Assembly (NCBI GenBank): GCA_045564915.1 | Contig: JBJLGL010000014.1 | Span: 77,436 to 141,435 of the forward strand | Origin: JAQWRV01 sp045564915 | GTDB lineage: Bacteria > Pseudomonadota > Alphaproteobacteria > Rhodospirillales > Rhodospirillaceae | Length of the DNA stretch: 64,000 nt | Direction of reading: 5' to 3' | Shown here: piece after piece, positions 8,492-17,788 of the stretch | Layout: each line of letters opens with the position of its first letter | Numbering within the stretch: the first letter of the stretch is position 1 | Notes under the pieces: generated by a model | Seen by the model: only the letters and a program-made list of their open reading frames with translations | What the model was told of the DNA's origin: nothing | Databases searched by the model: none | Position numbers and translations under genes: made by a program

Positions 8492-9727
8492 TTACACGCC
8501 GTAAAGCATGCGGGCTGGGTCCTCGAGGCATTGCTTAACTCTTACCAGGAAAGTCACTGCTTCGCGCCCGTCGATAATGCGGTGGTCGTAAGACAATGCC
8601 AGATACATCATCGGCCGCGCCACGATTGAGCCATCGGGCATAACCATTGCACGCTGGGTGATATTATGCATGCCAAGGATAGCGGACTGTGGGCTATTAA
8701 GAATCGGTGTCGATAACATGGAGCCGTAGACACCGCCATTAGAAATAGTGAATGTGCCGCCCGTCATCTCCTCAACAGTCAGTTTTCCATCGCGGGCCTT
8801 GCGGCCGTAGCCAGAAATATCTGCTTCAATTTCAGCAAGACCTTTGAGATCACAATCACGCACTACGGGAACAACTAAGCCCTGCGGTGTACCGACAGCA
8901 ACACCAATATCATAATAGTTCTTGTAAACGATCTCTTTCTCTTCAATAGATGCATTGACTGCCGGTAGTTCCTTAAGAGCCGTGACACAGGCCTTAGCAA
9001 AGAAGGACATAAAACCGAGCTTTATGCCGTTCTTCTTGACAAATTCATCCTGGTATTGCCTGCGAGCATTCATAACCGCGCTCATATCCACTTCGTTAAA
9101 AGTGGTTAACATTGCAGCCGTGTCTTGCGCCTCTTTCAGGCGCGCAGCAATACTGCGTCGGAGCCGAGTCATTTTAACGCGCTCCTCTCTAGGAGCACGA
9201 TTAGGTACTGTAGGCGGGTTCATACCCTCAGGGCCAGACGACACAAACTGTAATACATCACCCTTAGTCAGACGGCCATTCTTGCCAGTAGAAGGAATAG
9301 TCTTAGGGTCTAAATTATGTTCATCGACCAAGCGGCGTACTGATGGCGCGAGTGGATAGTCGGCAGTTAAAGAAACTGAAGGAATTAACTTTGCAGTACG
9401 CATTTCTTGCTCAGCTGCTTCTCGTGTAGGCGCAGCCGCTGGTTCTTTTTTCTCTGGTGCAGACGCTACCGTCGGAGCATTGCCGCTTGCTCCTTCAGCT
9501 AATCTAGCTAGAAGTGCGCCGACTTCAACATCTTCTCCCTCCTGAGCTACAATTTCTTCGAGTGCACCAGCAACCGGTGACGGCACTTCCACCGTTACTT
9601 TATCAGTCTCGAGTTCTACTAGTGGCTCATCAATAGAAATAGAATCGCCAACACGCTTAAACCATTTAGCAATGGTTGCTTCGCTGACCGACTCACCTAG
9701 TTGTGGTACCTTGATTTCAGTTGACAT
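8492..9727 (-). CDS. sucB: 2-oxoglutarate dehydrogenase E2, dihydrolipoyl succinyltransferase
   Basis: 411 residues from the ATG at 9727, which has an AGGA ribosome site a few bases upstream and begins with the family N-terminus STEIKVPQLGESVSE. In-frame codons upstream would add a non-homologous leader. Domains in order: a single lipoyl domain with lipoyl-Lys in ELETDKVTVEVP; an Ala/Pro linker; a peripheral subunit-binding domain (PLAPSVRRLVDEHNLD); and the catalytic acyltransferase domain ending with the active-site HRIIDGREAV. It transfers succinyl groups to CoA in the TCA cycle. It lies between sucA and lpd in one transcription unit. Confidence 0.96.
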   Translation of the reverse strand: MSTEIKVPQLGESVSEATIAKWFKRVGDSISIDEPLVELETDKVTVEVPSPVAGALEEIVAQEGEDVEVGALLARLAEGASGNAPTVASAPEKKEPAAAPTREAAEQEMRTAKLIPSVSLTADYPLAPSVRRLVDEHNLDPKTIPSTGKNGRLTKGDVLQFVSSGPEGMNPPTVPNRAPREERVKMTRLRRSIAARLKEAQDTAAMLTTFNEVDMSAVMNARRQYQDEFVKKNGIKLGFMSFFAKACVTALKELPAVNASIEEKEIVYKNYYDIGVAVGTPQGLVVPVVRDCDLKGLAEIEADISGYGRKARDGKLTVEEMTGGTFTISNGGVYGSMLSTPILNSPQSAILGMHNITQRAMVMPDGSIVARPMMYLALSYDHRIIDGREAVTFLVRVKQCLEDPARMLYGV

Positions 9728-9808
9728 GGCGTCCTCGGTTTTCTCTGTATGGTCCGGCAGTGCCAAGACCGTATTTTTTTAAAGGGCGAAGAACTTTCTT
9801 ATGTGACT

Positions 9809-12745
9809 TTATTCAGCAGTCAGTTTGGTAACACGTTGGAAGGGTCGCGGGATCTCATCGAGCGGTGTACTTAGCGCCCATTTGACCAGTTGGCTTTGCT
9901 CGGCCATATGAACCTTCATCAAACCTGTTGCCGGCGACGCAGCTGGCGAGCGCCCAGCATAGACCGGCCGAGTGGCACTTATCTTGATATCGTTTAACGC
10001 GTACTCGATGCGACGATCGACAAAGGTCCAACTTCCCATATTAGCTGGTTCTTCTTGGCACCACACAACATCAGCATTTTGGTACTTTGAGAGCTCTTTT
10101 TGCAATGTTTCTTTCGGCCAGGGATAAAGCTGTTCAATGCGTACAATGGCAACATCATCAATTCCCGCTTCTTCACGCGCCTGCAGTAGGTCAAAATAAA
10201 CCTTGCCCGTGCACAATACAACGCGATGAATCTTGGAATTTGACTTTAGCTTTTGTGTCTCACCGATGACACGCTGAAACTGAGATTTAGCATTCATATC
10301 CTCAAGCGAGCTAAGGCATCGTTTATGTCGCAGGAGAGACTTGGGCGTCATAATCACAAGTGGCTTGCGGAAGTCGCGCCGGACTTGACGACGCAGGGCG
10401 TGAAAATAATTTGCGGGCGTAGTTAAATTGCATACCTGCCAATTATCATTGCCACACATCTGAAGATAGCGCTCAAACCGAGCAGATGAGTGCTCTGGCC
10501 CCTGTCCTTCAAAGCCATGAGGTAATAGCAAAACAAGCCCAGACAAACGCAGCCACTTACTCTCCCCCGAGGAAATGAATTGGTCAATTATCATCTGTGC
10601 TGCATTGGAGAAATCGCCAAACTGAGCTTCCCACATTACCAGAGCGTGGGGCTCAGCCAGCGAGTAACCATATTCAAAACCGACAATAGAGAGCTCAGAC
10701 AATGGACTGTCGATGACTTCAAGTAATGCTTGATCTGCACGGATTTTATTTAGCATAACATAACGTTCTTCGGATTCTTGATCGACCAGAGAGGCATGAC
10801 GCTGAGAGAAAGTGCCGCGACGACAGTCCTGTCCCGACAGCCTAACAGGCGCGCCTTCAATAAGTAATGTGCCTATGGCCAACGCTTCGGCAGTCGCCCA
10901 GTCAACGCCTTCTTCTGTATCAATTGCCTTGCGTTTAGCTTTTAGTTGGCGCGCAATCTTGGAATTAATCTTAAATTCTTCTGGCACTTTACAAATCGCA
11001 TGGCCTACTTCTTTCAATGTTTTATCAGTCACACCAGTATCGTGTTCCTGATATTCCTCTTCACCAGCAAGCTGATCTAAACCTTTCCAGGCCCCTTCGA
11101 GCCAGTCTGCCTTATTTGGACGGTAAGAAGCGGCAGACTCAAAATCTACTTCCATCATATGAAGAAACTGGCTCATCTGCATATCAGCCTGTTCCTGAGT
11201 ATACAGGCCTTCACCAACTAACTTGCTCGCATAAATTTCACGGGCTGTCTGGTGTTTACCTATCTTGTCGTACATCAACGGCTGCGTGAACTTAGGCTCA
11301 TCTCCTTCATTGTGACCGTGACGACGGTAGCAGACGAGATCAAGCACCACGTCAACACCGAACTCTTGACGGAATTCAGTGGCAATACGGGCGCAATGCA
11401 CAACAGCCTCCGGGTCGTCGCCGTTGACATGAAATATGGGGGCTTCAACCATCTTAGCAATATCAGTGCAATACAAACCAGATCGGCTGTACTGCGGTGT
11501 TGTCGTAAAGCCGATCTGATTATTAATAACAAAATGGATGGTGCCGCCAGTGGTATATCCTTCGATCTGCGAGAAACCGAAACACTCAGCTATGACACCT
11601 TGGCCGGCGAAGGCTGCATCTCCATGCAAAAGCATACCCATCACCTTTTTGCGCGCTGAGTCTTTTAGTTGCTCCTGCTTAGCCCTCACCTTGCCTATCA
11701 CAACTGGATCAACCACCTCCAGATGAGACGGGTTGGCGGTCAGCGAAAGATGAACTGTGTCATCACCAAAAACCCGGTCAGCCGAGGTCCCAAGATGATA
11801 CTTGACATCACCAGAGCCTTCTACATCGTCAGGGTTGGGTGAATTGCCTTGAAACTCTGAGAAGATAGCTGTGAACGGCTTATGCATCACGTTGACCAGA
11901 ATATTTAATCTGCCGCGGTGAGCCATACCAAGAACAATTTGCTCAATACCAAGTCTACCACCAACCTTTAGGATTTGTTCTATGGCGGGAACACAGGACT
12001 CAGCTCCATCAAGTCCAAATCGTTTTGTGCCAGTATATTTAGTACCAAGAAATTTTTCGAACCCTTCCGCCTCAGTCATGCGCTCAAGAATAGCTTTCTT
12101 CCCCATATCTGAGAAATCAGTGTGATTGCGATCGCCTTCAATACGTTTCTGCAGCCAGAACTTCTGGTCTGGATCTTGAATGTGCGTAAATTCAATACCA
12201 ATGGTTCCGCAATAGGTGGCCTGCAACGTCTGCAATATTTGGCGGGGAGTTCCCTTATCCATTCCCATAACACCCCCGAGATAAATCTCGTGATCCATTT
12301 TAGCTTCGTCAAATCCATGAACCTTTGGATCCAACTCGGGGTGCGGTTCGGGTGCTTGGAGACGTAGCGGATCAAGATGCGCAACCTGATGGCCACGGGC
12401 TCGGTATGCCCGAATGAGTTGTAATGCGTGTATTGAATCTTCTGTTTGCTGACGGAGTGCATTTGCATCTACTGACGGTTTCTTAGAAATACCTTGAACT
12501 GGGTTAGCACCGTTCTGAGAAGTGGGATCATCAGCACCAACCACACCGATGATGGCCGCATCGGACTGTGCCCAGCTTGCACCGTCCAATTCCCTTAGTA
12601 GAGCATTGGCCTCATCATCCAATTCAAGAAAGAACTTACTCCACGACGAATCAACCGAGGCTGAATCCGCTAGGAAGCGTGCATACAATTCCGAGACGAA
12701 CGTCGCGTTCGCACCGGATAGAAAAGTGGGGTCCACGGCGATCAT
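9809..12745 (-). CDS. sucA: 2-oxoglutarate dehydrogenase E1 component
   Basis: 978 residues, full length for OdhA/SucA. This thiamine-diphosphate enzyme decarboxylates 2-oxoglutarate and succinylates the E2 lipoyl group. The sequence shows the N-terminal E2-binding helix (FVSELYARFLADSASVDSSW), GMAHRGRLNILVNVM, the ThDP/Mg region GDAAFAGQGVIAE with HFVINNQIGFTT, and the transketolase-like C-terminal part (LSELSIVGFEYGYSL, LPHGFEGQGPEHSSARFERY). It heads sucA-sucB-lpd with 81 bases to sucB. The gene is 220 bases downstream of an isochorismatase-like gene rather than directly after sucD, as in many relatives. Confidence 0.97.
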   Translation of the reverse strand: MIAVDPTFLSGANATFVSELYARFLADSASVDSSWSKFFLELDDEANALLRELDGASWAQSDAAIIGVVGADDPTSQNGANPVQGISKKPSVDANALRQQTEDSIHALQLIRAYRARGHQVAHLDPLRLQAPEPHPELDPKVHGFDEAKMDHEIYLGGVMGMDKGTPRQILQTLQATYCGTIGIEFTHIQDPDQKFWLQKRIEGDRNHTDFSDMGKKAILERMTEAEGFEKFLGTKYTGTKRFGLDGAESCVPAIEQILKVGGRLGIEQIVLGMAHRGRLNILVNVMHKPFTAIFSEFQGNSPNPDDVEGSGDVKYHLGTSADRVFGDDTVHLSLTANPSHLEVVDPVVIGKVRAKQEQLKDSARKKVMGMLLHGDAAFAGQGVIAECFGFSQIEGYTTGGTIHFVINNQIGFTTTPQYSRSGLYCTDIAKMVEAPIFHVNGDDPEAVVHCARIATEFRQEFGVDVVLDLVCYRRHGHNEGDEPKFTQPLMYDKIGKHQTAREIYASKLVGEGLYTQEQADMQMSQFLHMMEVDFESAASYRPNKADWLEGAWKGLDQLAGEEEYQEHDTGVTDKTLKEVGHAICKVPEEFKINSKIARQLKAKRKAIDTEEGVDWATAEALAIGTLLIEGAPVRLSGQDCRRGTFSQRHASLVDQESEERYVMLNKIRADQALLEVIDSPLSELSIVGFEYGYSLAEPHALVMWEAQFGDFSNAAQMIIDQFISSGESKWLRLSGLVLLLPHGFEGQGPEHSSARFERYLQMCGNDNWQVCNLTTPANYFHALRRQVRRDFRKPLVIMTPKSLLRHKRCLSSLEDMNAKSQFQRVIGETQKLKSNSKIHRVVLCTGKVYFDLLQAREEAGIDDVAIVRIEQLYPWPKETLQKELSKYQNADVVWCQEEPANMGSWTFVDRRIEYALNDIKISATRPVYAGRSPAASPATGLMKVHMAEQSQLVKWALSTPLDEIPRPFQRVTKLTAE

Positions 12746-12964
12746 CCCTTCGTCCCGCCAGAATAAGATTTTTTGCCCAAAACCGAGCTTATAGTATGGG
12801 TTTTAGACGAGAAGGCGCTGTAAAACAACGCGTTATGAGGCACCCTCAAAATTGCTGTAGCAACACCAAAGTCATTAGCCTTAGTTAATTCAGGAGGCGT
12901 TTGAGCCAATAGTATCGTACTAACGAGTAGTGCGACGACCCCGCAGTTGATAGACCACCCTAGC

Positions 12965-13615
12965 CTAAAGCGGAAACTTTGGGCCAAACTGACTGATTTT
13001 AGAGATGGTTTCATCAACGGTAAGTACCTGCCCAAATGCCAGGCGTACAGCGGCTAGAGTGGCGGCTTTAATTTCCTCTGCTGAAAGTCCCTGCATACCG
13101 TGATTACCCGTGCCATCAGACAAAAAGAATACTTTATAGTCACGCTGGTTAGCTTCGCGGGCGGTGGTATCGCAGCACACATTAGTCGCGATTCCTCCGA
13201 TTATGACGGAATCTATTCCGTTAGAGCGCAATATAAGATCCAGATCTGTGCCTGTAAAAGCGCCGAATCGCGGCTTAGTAAGAAGGATATCAGACGGCTC
13301 GATTTCAACAGAGTCATGCAACTTGGCACCATCAGTGCCCTCTGTAATACCACCACGTCGATTAGCCCCCGTATCTTGTAGATAAGCCGTGACAATCTCA
13401 GCGGCGATGCCACGATTTGAACCATCTGCGCGTAATTCATTGATAGTGTGGATAATCATCATTCCGTGTTCACGGCAAACACGTGACAATTTGTTTAGTC
13501 GCTCTACAACTTCAGGTCCATCCGTGGCAGATATTTCGAAGCCTTCAACAAAAACGTTCTGCAGGTCAACGTTAATCAGTGCCGTATGTGCTGGATCAAT
13601 AGGCCAGTCAATCAT
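12965..13615 (-). CDS. Isochorismatase-like cysteine hydrolase
   Basis: 216 residues with a strong ribosome site (AAGGAG, 7 nt before the ATG). The fold is that of the isochorismatase / nicotinamidase / N-carbamoyl hydrolase group. The catalytic triad is visible: Asp17 in LINVDLQN, Lys114 in LLTKPRFGAF, and Cys147 in the GGIATNVC nucleophile loop preceded by the usual cis-peptide region. Members hydrolyse amides, ureides or enol ethers; this one cannot be narrowed further. It sits between an MBL-fold hydrolase and sucA on the same strand, with sizeable gaps, so cotranscription is uncertain. Confidence 0.9.
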   Translation of the reverse strand: MIDWPIDPAHTALINVDLQNVFVEGFEISATDGPEVVERLNKLSRVCREHGMMIIHTINELRADGSNRGIAAEIVTAYLQDTGANRRGGITEGTDGAKLHDSVEIEPSDILLTKPRFGAFTGTDLDLILRSNGIDSVIIGGIATNVCCDTTAREANQRDYKVFFLSDGTGNHGMQGLSAEEIKAATLAAVRLAFGQVLTVDETISKISQFGPKFPL

Positions 13616-13864
13616 GGCAGGGCTCCTTTTATAGCCGAATACAAAACAGTAATATTAATTACGCTTAAATTAAATGGAAAGAGAGCTAGAACCAGGCACA
13701 ACTGCCAGCGCTATAGAGTATCTTCATTCGAAGAGACGCCCTTTGACACAGTTTTACCCCCCACTCTGAGGCACTTTAGGACTCATATCCATAGGGGAAA
13801 ATAATGCGTTTGCAGGGAGAAAGACAGCAACAGCCCTATGCCTATGAATCCGATAAAATGGCAG

Positions 13865-14752
13865 CTAGTCTTTTGTTGCCACTTCAAAATCATAGCCATC
13901 AGAATTTGGGGCTGACCCCAGGATACGCACTGCCGTTGGTGTGGCAAAATGCGCCGGCATAATCAGAGCATCAGTATCAGCAACATCGTCAAGAAACTTT
14001 TTCCGTGTTTCACGGGACTCGTCAGGATCCCAGCAAAAGTTACTCGACCAGCCCGGGTGCTCAATCTGTAATGGATGATGAATAGTATCTCCAATGAAAT
14101 AAGCCCGCTGAGTTCCGTCACTCACGTGGAGAATCACGTTGCCCGGAGTATGTCCGGGGGCAGGGATAAGGTGAATGCCAGGTTCGATCTCATAGTCAGA
14201 TTCCACTAGGACCGCTTGGCCTGCCTCTATAATAGGCTGGACACTATCATCCCAAGACCGGTGATTGGCCAGCTCACCAGATGTTTCCCTCACATAACTC
14301 CAGTGCTCAACTTCCTTCCGCGCCATGAGGTATCTTGCGTTGGGAAAGGTTGGCACCCATCGACCATCAAGCAGTTTGGTATTCCAGCCAACATGGTCTG
14401 CATGTAGATGTGTGCATAAGACGTAGTCAATACTTTCTGCCGGAACGCCCGCCTTAGCCAGATCACGCAAGAATGATCCGCTCCGCTGGTGCCAATCAGG
14501 TAATTCTGGGCGCTCTTTGTCGTTGCCGATACAGGTATCAACTAGGATGTTATTGCGTGCTGTGCGAATGACAAAAGTATGGAATGACATCATTAACATG
14601 TGGGTCTTGGCATTGTAGAATCTGGGGTCAGATGCAATTTTGGAGTCGCGCACTGCATCTTGCGTCGCATCGGGCAGAAGGAATTCAGGAACACGAAAAT
14701 CGCCTTCCAATTCAATAATACGGACGATATCAAAGGGACCCGGTATATACAT
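13865..14752 (-). CDS. MBL-fold metallohydrolase, lactonase-like
   Basis: 295 residues. The metallo-beta-lactamase signature HLHADHVGW provides the dinuclear metal ligands. Further ligands are in IPAPGHTPGNVILHV, the bridging Asp in YFIGDTIHHP, and a late His in MPAHFATPTAV. The overall pattern (VDTCIGNDKERPELPDWHQR before the metal site) is that of the AiiA/AttM-related lactonase and alkylsulfatase-like branch of hydrolases. It has no signal peptide and is probably cytoplasmic. The neighbours are a sulfotransferase and an isochorismatase-like hydrolase. A quorum-quenching lactonase role is possible but not shown by the sequence. Confidence 0.9.
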   Translation of the reverse strand: MYIPGPFDIVRIIELEGDFRVPEFLLPDATQDAVRDSKIASDPRFYNAKTHMLMMSFHTFVIRTARNNILVDTCIGNDKERPELPDWHQRSGSFLRDLAKAGVPAESIDYVLCTHLHADHVGWNTKLLDGRWVPTFPNARYLMARKEVEHWSYVRETSGELANHRSWDDSVQPIIEAGQAVLVESDYEIEPGIHLIPAPGHTPGNVILHVSDGTQRAYFIGDTIHHPLQIEHPGWSSNFCWDPDESRETRKKFLDDVADTDALIMPAHFATPTAVRILGSAPNSDGYDFEVATKD

Positions 14753-14942
14753 ATTTCTATCAAAGACTAGATGTCAGAGCTTGTCTATAGGGAGGTGACT
14801 CTTCAGCCAAAAGGGTTTCTAGTCTCATTATTTTACAGGCCAATGGTCAGGATTAATACGAATCAAATTAAGTTTAGCCGATTCTAAGAAATGTCTAAGC
14901 TATATGTTTGGTTTATCGTTAGGTTAACCATTCCAAATGAAT

Positions 14943-15623
14943 TTAATCTATCCCATAGTCAGTTGCCTCACGGGCATAATCAAACGCCTCACAATCAACC
15001 AATGACAAGTTTCTTACCAATTCAAATGTTTGGGGTGTATAGGAATCCGTCCACGGTTCATGGTAACTCTGGTTGAAGTGATCTAGCAGAATATTGGTCA
15101 AGCCAAGACAGCTAACCACCTCATTGAAACCATCGGCCAATGATTCGTACCTTAGCACTTTATCAACTATTTGTTGGCCGGTTTTATCAAAAACATACTT
15201 TGTTTGAGGCCTTGACGCTAGCAACCTGCCGTAAGCATCCAGGTGGCGGCAAACATAATCGGTAAAATCTGTATATTGTTGTAAGATTTTAAAATGTGGT
15301 GCCGACGTAACTTGCGTATTGTAAGTGTACCATGACAATTCCATATCCCACGGATTGCGCACCACGGCAAAACTGTAGAGGCTATTGAATTTATCTTCGC
15401 CGATAATCTCTTTGACACCCACTGCACTAGCGTGGATTGGCAGGTCAAGTAATCTGGCAGAGTAGCCCCTGGCTTCTAGCCAAGTTGCCTGCGCATCAGG
15501 ATCTTTATGCCTCCTCTTGGCCCGGCGCATAAGATCGAGATGAGCAAAGGCCCCTGAAATAGATGTACCCGCACTCTTCGGCACATGAACAAAGAGAAAC
15601 GCTGGGTCATCACAAATTATCAT
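14943..15623 (-). CDS. Sulfotransferase-family protein
   Basis: 226 residues. The 5'-phosphosulfate loop is clear near the N-terminus (FVHVPKSAGTSIS), and a 3'-phosphate-binding segment follows (SFAVVRNPWDMELSWY), as in PAPS-dependent carbohydrate sulfotransferases of the Sulfotransfer_2 type. There is no signal or membrane anchor. The acceptor is unknown; family members often modify surface polysaccharides. It is 52 bases downstream of sucD on the same strand but unrelated in function to the TCA genes, which suggests a late insertion into the suc block. Confidence 0.85.
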   Translation of the reverse strand: MIICDDPAFLFVHVPKSAGTSISGAFAHLDLMRRAKRRHKDPDAQATWLEARGYSARLLDLPIHASAVGVKEIIGEDKFNSLYSFAVVRNPWDMELSWYTYNTQVTSAPHFKILQQYTDFTDYVCRHLDAYGRLLASRPQTKYVFDKTGQQIVDKVLRYESLADGFNEVVSCLGLTNILLDHFNQSYHEPWTDSYTPQTFELVRNLSLVDCEAFDYAREATDYGID

Positions 15624-15674
15624 TGGACAGCCATAGGTTTAGAATGTGACTTCTGCAGGAGAATCAAGGGTGGG

Positions 15675-16556
15675 CTATACCTCCGTCTTCATCGCTTCCA
15701 ACATAGTCGAGCCCAAACCTGCTGGACTTTCTGAGACAAAGATACCTGCCGACTTCATAGCATCTATCTTAGAGTCAGCAGTTCCTTGCCCTCCAGAAAT
15801 TATAGCCCCGGCATGGCCCATGCGTTTACCGGGTGGCGCCGTTACCCCCGCAACAAAACCGCACATGGGTTTCTTACTCTTTGAATCTTTATAATATTGC
15901 GCTGCTTCTTCTTCAGCCGTGCCGCCGATCTCGCCAATCATTATGATACCCTCAGTTTCAGGGTCGCCAATAAATTCCTCCAGACAATCAATGAAGTTAG
16001 TGCCGTTAACGGGATCACCCCCAATACCTATGCATGTCGTCTGCCCTAGGCCCGCTGCCGTAGTCTGACCAACCGCTTCATAAGTGAGCGTACCCGAACG
16101 TGAGACCACGCCTATTTTGCCCTTTTGGTGAATATGGCCAGGCATTATGCCTATTTTACATTCACCCGGTGTGATGATTCCAGGGCAGTTAGGGCCGATA
16201 AGCTGTGTAGCTGAGCCCGTCAGAGCACGCTTAACCCGCACCATATCGAGAACTGGAATCCCCTCAGTTATACAGACTACTAAAGGTATTTCGGCTGCAA
16301 TAGATTCAAGAATTGCATCTGCTGCAAAGGGAGGGGGCACATAAATAACAGAAGCATCAGCGCCCGTATCCTTTACCGCATCGGCTACCGTATCGAAGAC
16401 AGGTAGATCTAAATGCTTGGCACCCCCCTTGCCCGGCGTAACACCGCCGACCATTCTAGTGCCATATGCAATAGCTTGTTCTGAGTGGAATGTGCCTTGA
16501 CTTCCCGTAAAACCTTGACAGATAACCTTCGTATCTTTGTTAACAAGAACAGACAC
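15675..16556 (-). CDS. sucD: Succinyl-CoA synthetase alpha subunit
   Basis: 293 residues, standard length. The CoA-binding Rossmann part begins SVLVNKDTKVICQGFTGSQG, and the phosphorylated active-site histidine lies in GKRMGHAGAI near residue 250. GPNCPGIITPGECKIGIMPG is also diagnostic. With SucC it makes succinate and a nucleoside triphosphate from succinyl-CoA. The GTG start shares one base with the sucC stop (TAGTG), so the two subunits are translationally coupled, which suits a stoichiometric complex. Confidence 0.97.
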   Translation of the reverse strand: MSVLVNKDTKVICQGFTGSQGTFHSEQAIAYGTRMVGGVTPGKGGAKHLDLPVFDTVADAVKDTGADASVIYVPPPFAADAILESIAAEIPLVVCITEGIPVLDMVRVKRALTGSATQLIGPNCPGIITPGECKIGIMPGHIHQKGKIGVVSRSGTLTYEAVGQTTAAGLGQTTCIGIGGDPVNGTNFIDCLEEFIGDPETEGIIMIGEIGGTAEEEAAQYYKDSKSKKPMCGFVAGVTAPPGKRMGHAGAIISGGQGTADSKIDAMKSAGIFVSESPAGLGSTMLEAMKTEV

Positions 16557-17755
16557 TATGCGGCCTCCTTAACGGCTTGAACCACTTTAGCAGCAGCATC
16601 ACCAAGATCGTCAGCAGAAATAATGGGTAGGCCGGACTCAACCATGATTTTCTTACCAAGCTCTACATTAGTACCCTCAAGACGCACGACCAAGGGAACC
16701 TTAAGGCTTACTTCTTTAGCGGCTTCTACAACACCTTCAGCAATTACATCACACCGCATTATACCGCCGAAGATATTGACAAGAATACCTTCCACGTTGG
16801 GATCGGAGAGAATTATTTTGAATGCAGTGGTGACACGCTCGGCGGTGGCGCCACCCCCAACATCAAGAAAGTTTGCTGGTGAGCCACCATGCAGTTGGAT
16901 AATGTCCATAGTCGACATGGCCAATCCAGCGCCATTGACCATGCAACCAATAGTGCCGTCAAGTTTGATATAATTGAGGTCATGCTTAGAGGCCTCCAAC
17001 TCCATAGGGTCCTCTTCGTCTTCATCGCGCAGGTCGTGAATGTCGGGCTGGCGATACAGTGCGTTTGAATCGAAGTTCATTTTTGCATCGAGAGGTATTA
17101 CCTCCCCGTCTTCAGTAACTACTAATGGGTTGATTTCCAGCAAAGAGGCGTCAGTCCTTAGAAAGGCCTCATAAAGTGACTTTAGTAACCTGGCGCACGC
17201 CTTAATTTGATTGCCTTGGAGCCCAAGTGCAAAAGCAATATTGCGGCAGTGAAATCCCTGGATTCCAGTGGCTGGATCAATGGATTGTAATAGAATTTTT
17301 TCCGGGGATTCTTCCGCTACATCTTCGATATTCATGCCCCCCTCAGTCGAGGCCATGATAGTCACCTGGCTGGTGCCGCGGTCAATCAGCATGGAAAGAT
17401 ACAACTCTCGTGCTATGTCACACCCGGCTTCCACATAAACCCGCTTGACTTCCTTGCCAGCAGGTCCAGTTTGGCGTGTAACTAGAGTCTTGCCGAGCAT
17501 ATCGGTAACATTTTCTTTAACCTCGGCGACTGACTTGCAGACGCGCACACCCCCCTTACCTTTACCTTTATCTTCTATGAAAGTGCCCTTACCGCGGCCG
17601 CCTGCGTGAATTTGTGATTTGACCACAAAAACTCTACTGCTAAGCCGGGAGGCCACCGCTTCCGCTTCCGCGCCGGTATATGCTACGCCGCCATCTGGCA
17701 CCGGCACACCATGCTTTTTCAACACTTGCTTAGCTTGATACTCATGAATATTCAT
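16556..17755 (-). CDS. sucC: Succinyl-CoA synthetase beta subunit
   Basis: 399 residues. The N-terminal ATP-grasp domain is recognisable from MNIHEYQAKQVLKKHGVPVP, the phosphate-binding VKSQIHAGGRGKG, and LEINPLVVTEDGEVIPLDAK. The C-terminal CoA-ligase domain has the power-helix region GGIMRCDVIAEGVV and VVRLEGTNVELGK. It supplies the nucleotide-binding half of the enzyme. It lies about 33 bases after mdh and overlaps sucD by one base, giving an mdh-sucC-sucD unit as is usual in alphaproteobacteria. Confidence 0.97.
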   Translation of the reverse strand: MNIHEYQAKQVLKKHGVPVPDGGVAYTGAEAEAVASRLSSRVFVVKSQIHAGGRGKGTFIEDKGKGKGGVRVCKSVAEVKENVTDMLGKTLVTRQTGPAGKEVKRVYVEAGCDIARELYLSMLIDRGTSQVTIMASTEGGMNIEDVAEESPEKILLQSIDPATGIQGFHCRNIAFALGLQGNQIKACARLLKSLYEAFLRTDASLLEINPLVVTEDGEVIPLDAKMNFDSNALYRQPDIHDLRDEDEEDPMELEASKHDLNYIKLDGTIGCMVNGAGLAMSTMDIIQLHGGSPANFLDVGGGATAERVTTAFKIILSDPNVEGILVNIFGGIMRCDVIAEGVVEAAKEVSLKVPLVVRLEGTNVELGKKIMVESGLPIISADDLGDAAAKVVQAVKEAA

Positions 17756-17788
17756 GGCATTTCCCTTAGGCTGATGGTTATGTGTAGA

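Noticed and set aside
12742..13035. 97-residue minus-strand frame between sucA and the isochorismatase-like gene
   Set aside because: It overlaps the end of the well-supported isochorismatase-like gene and has no recognisable domain; the 4-base overlap with sucA is likely chance.
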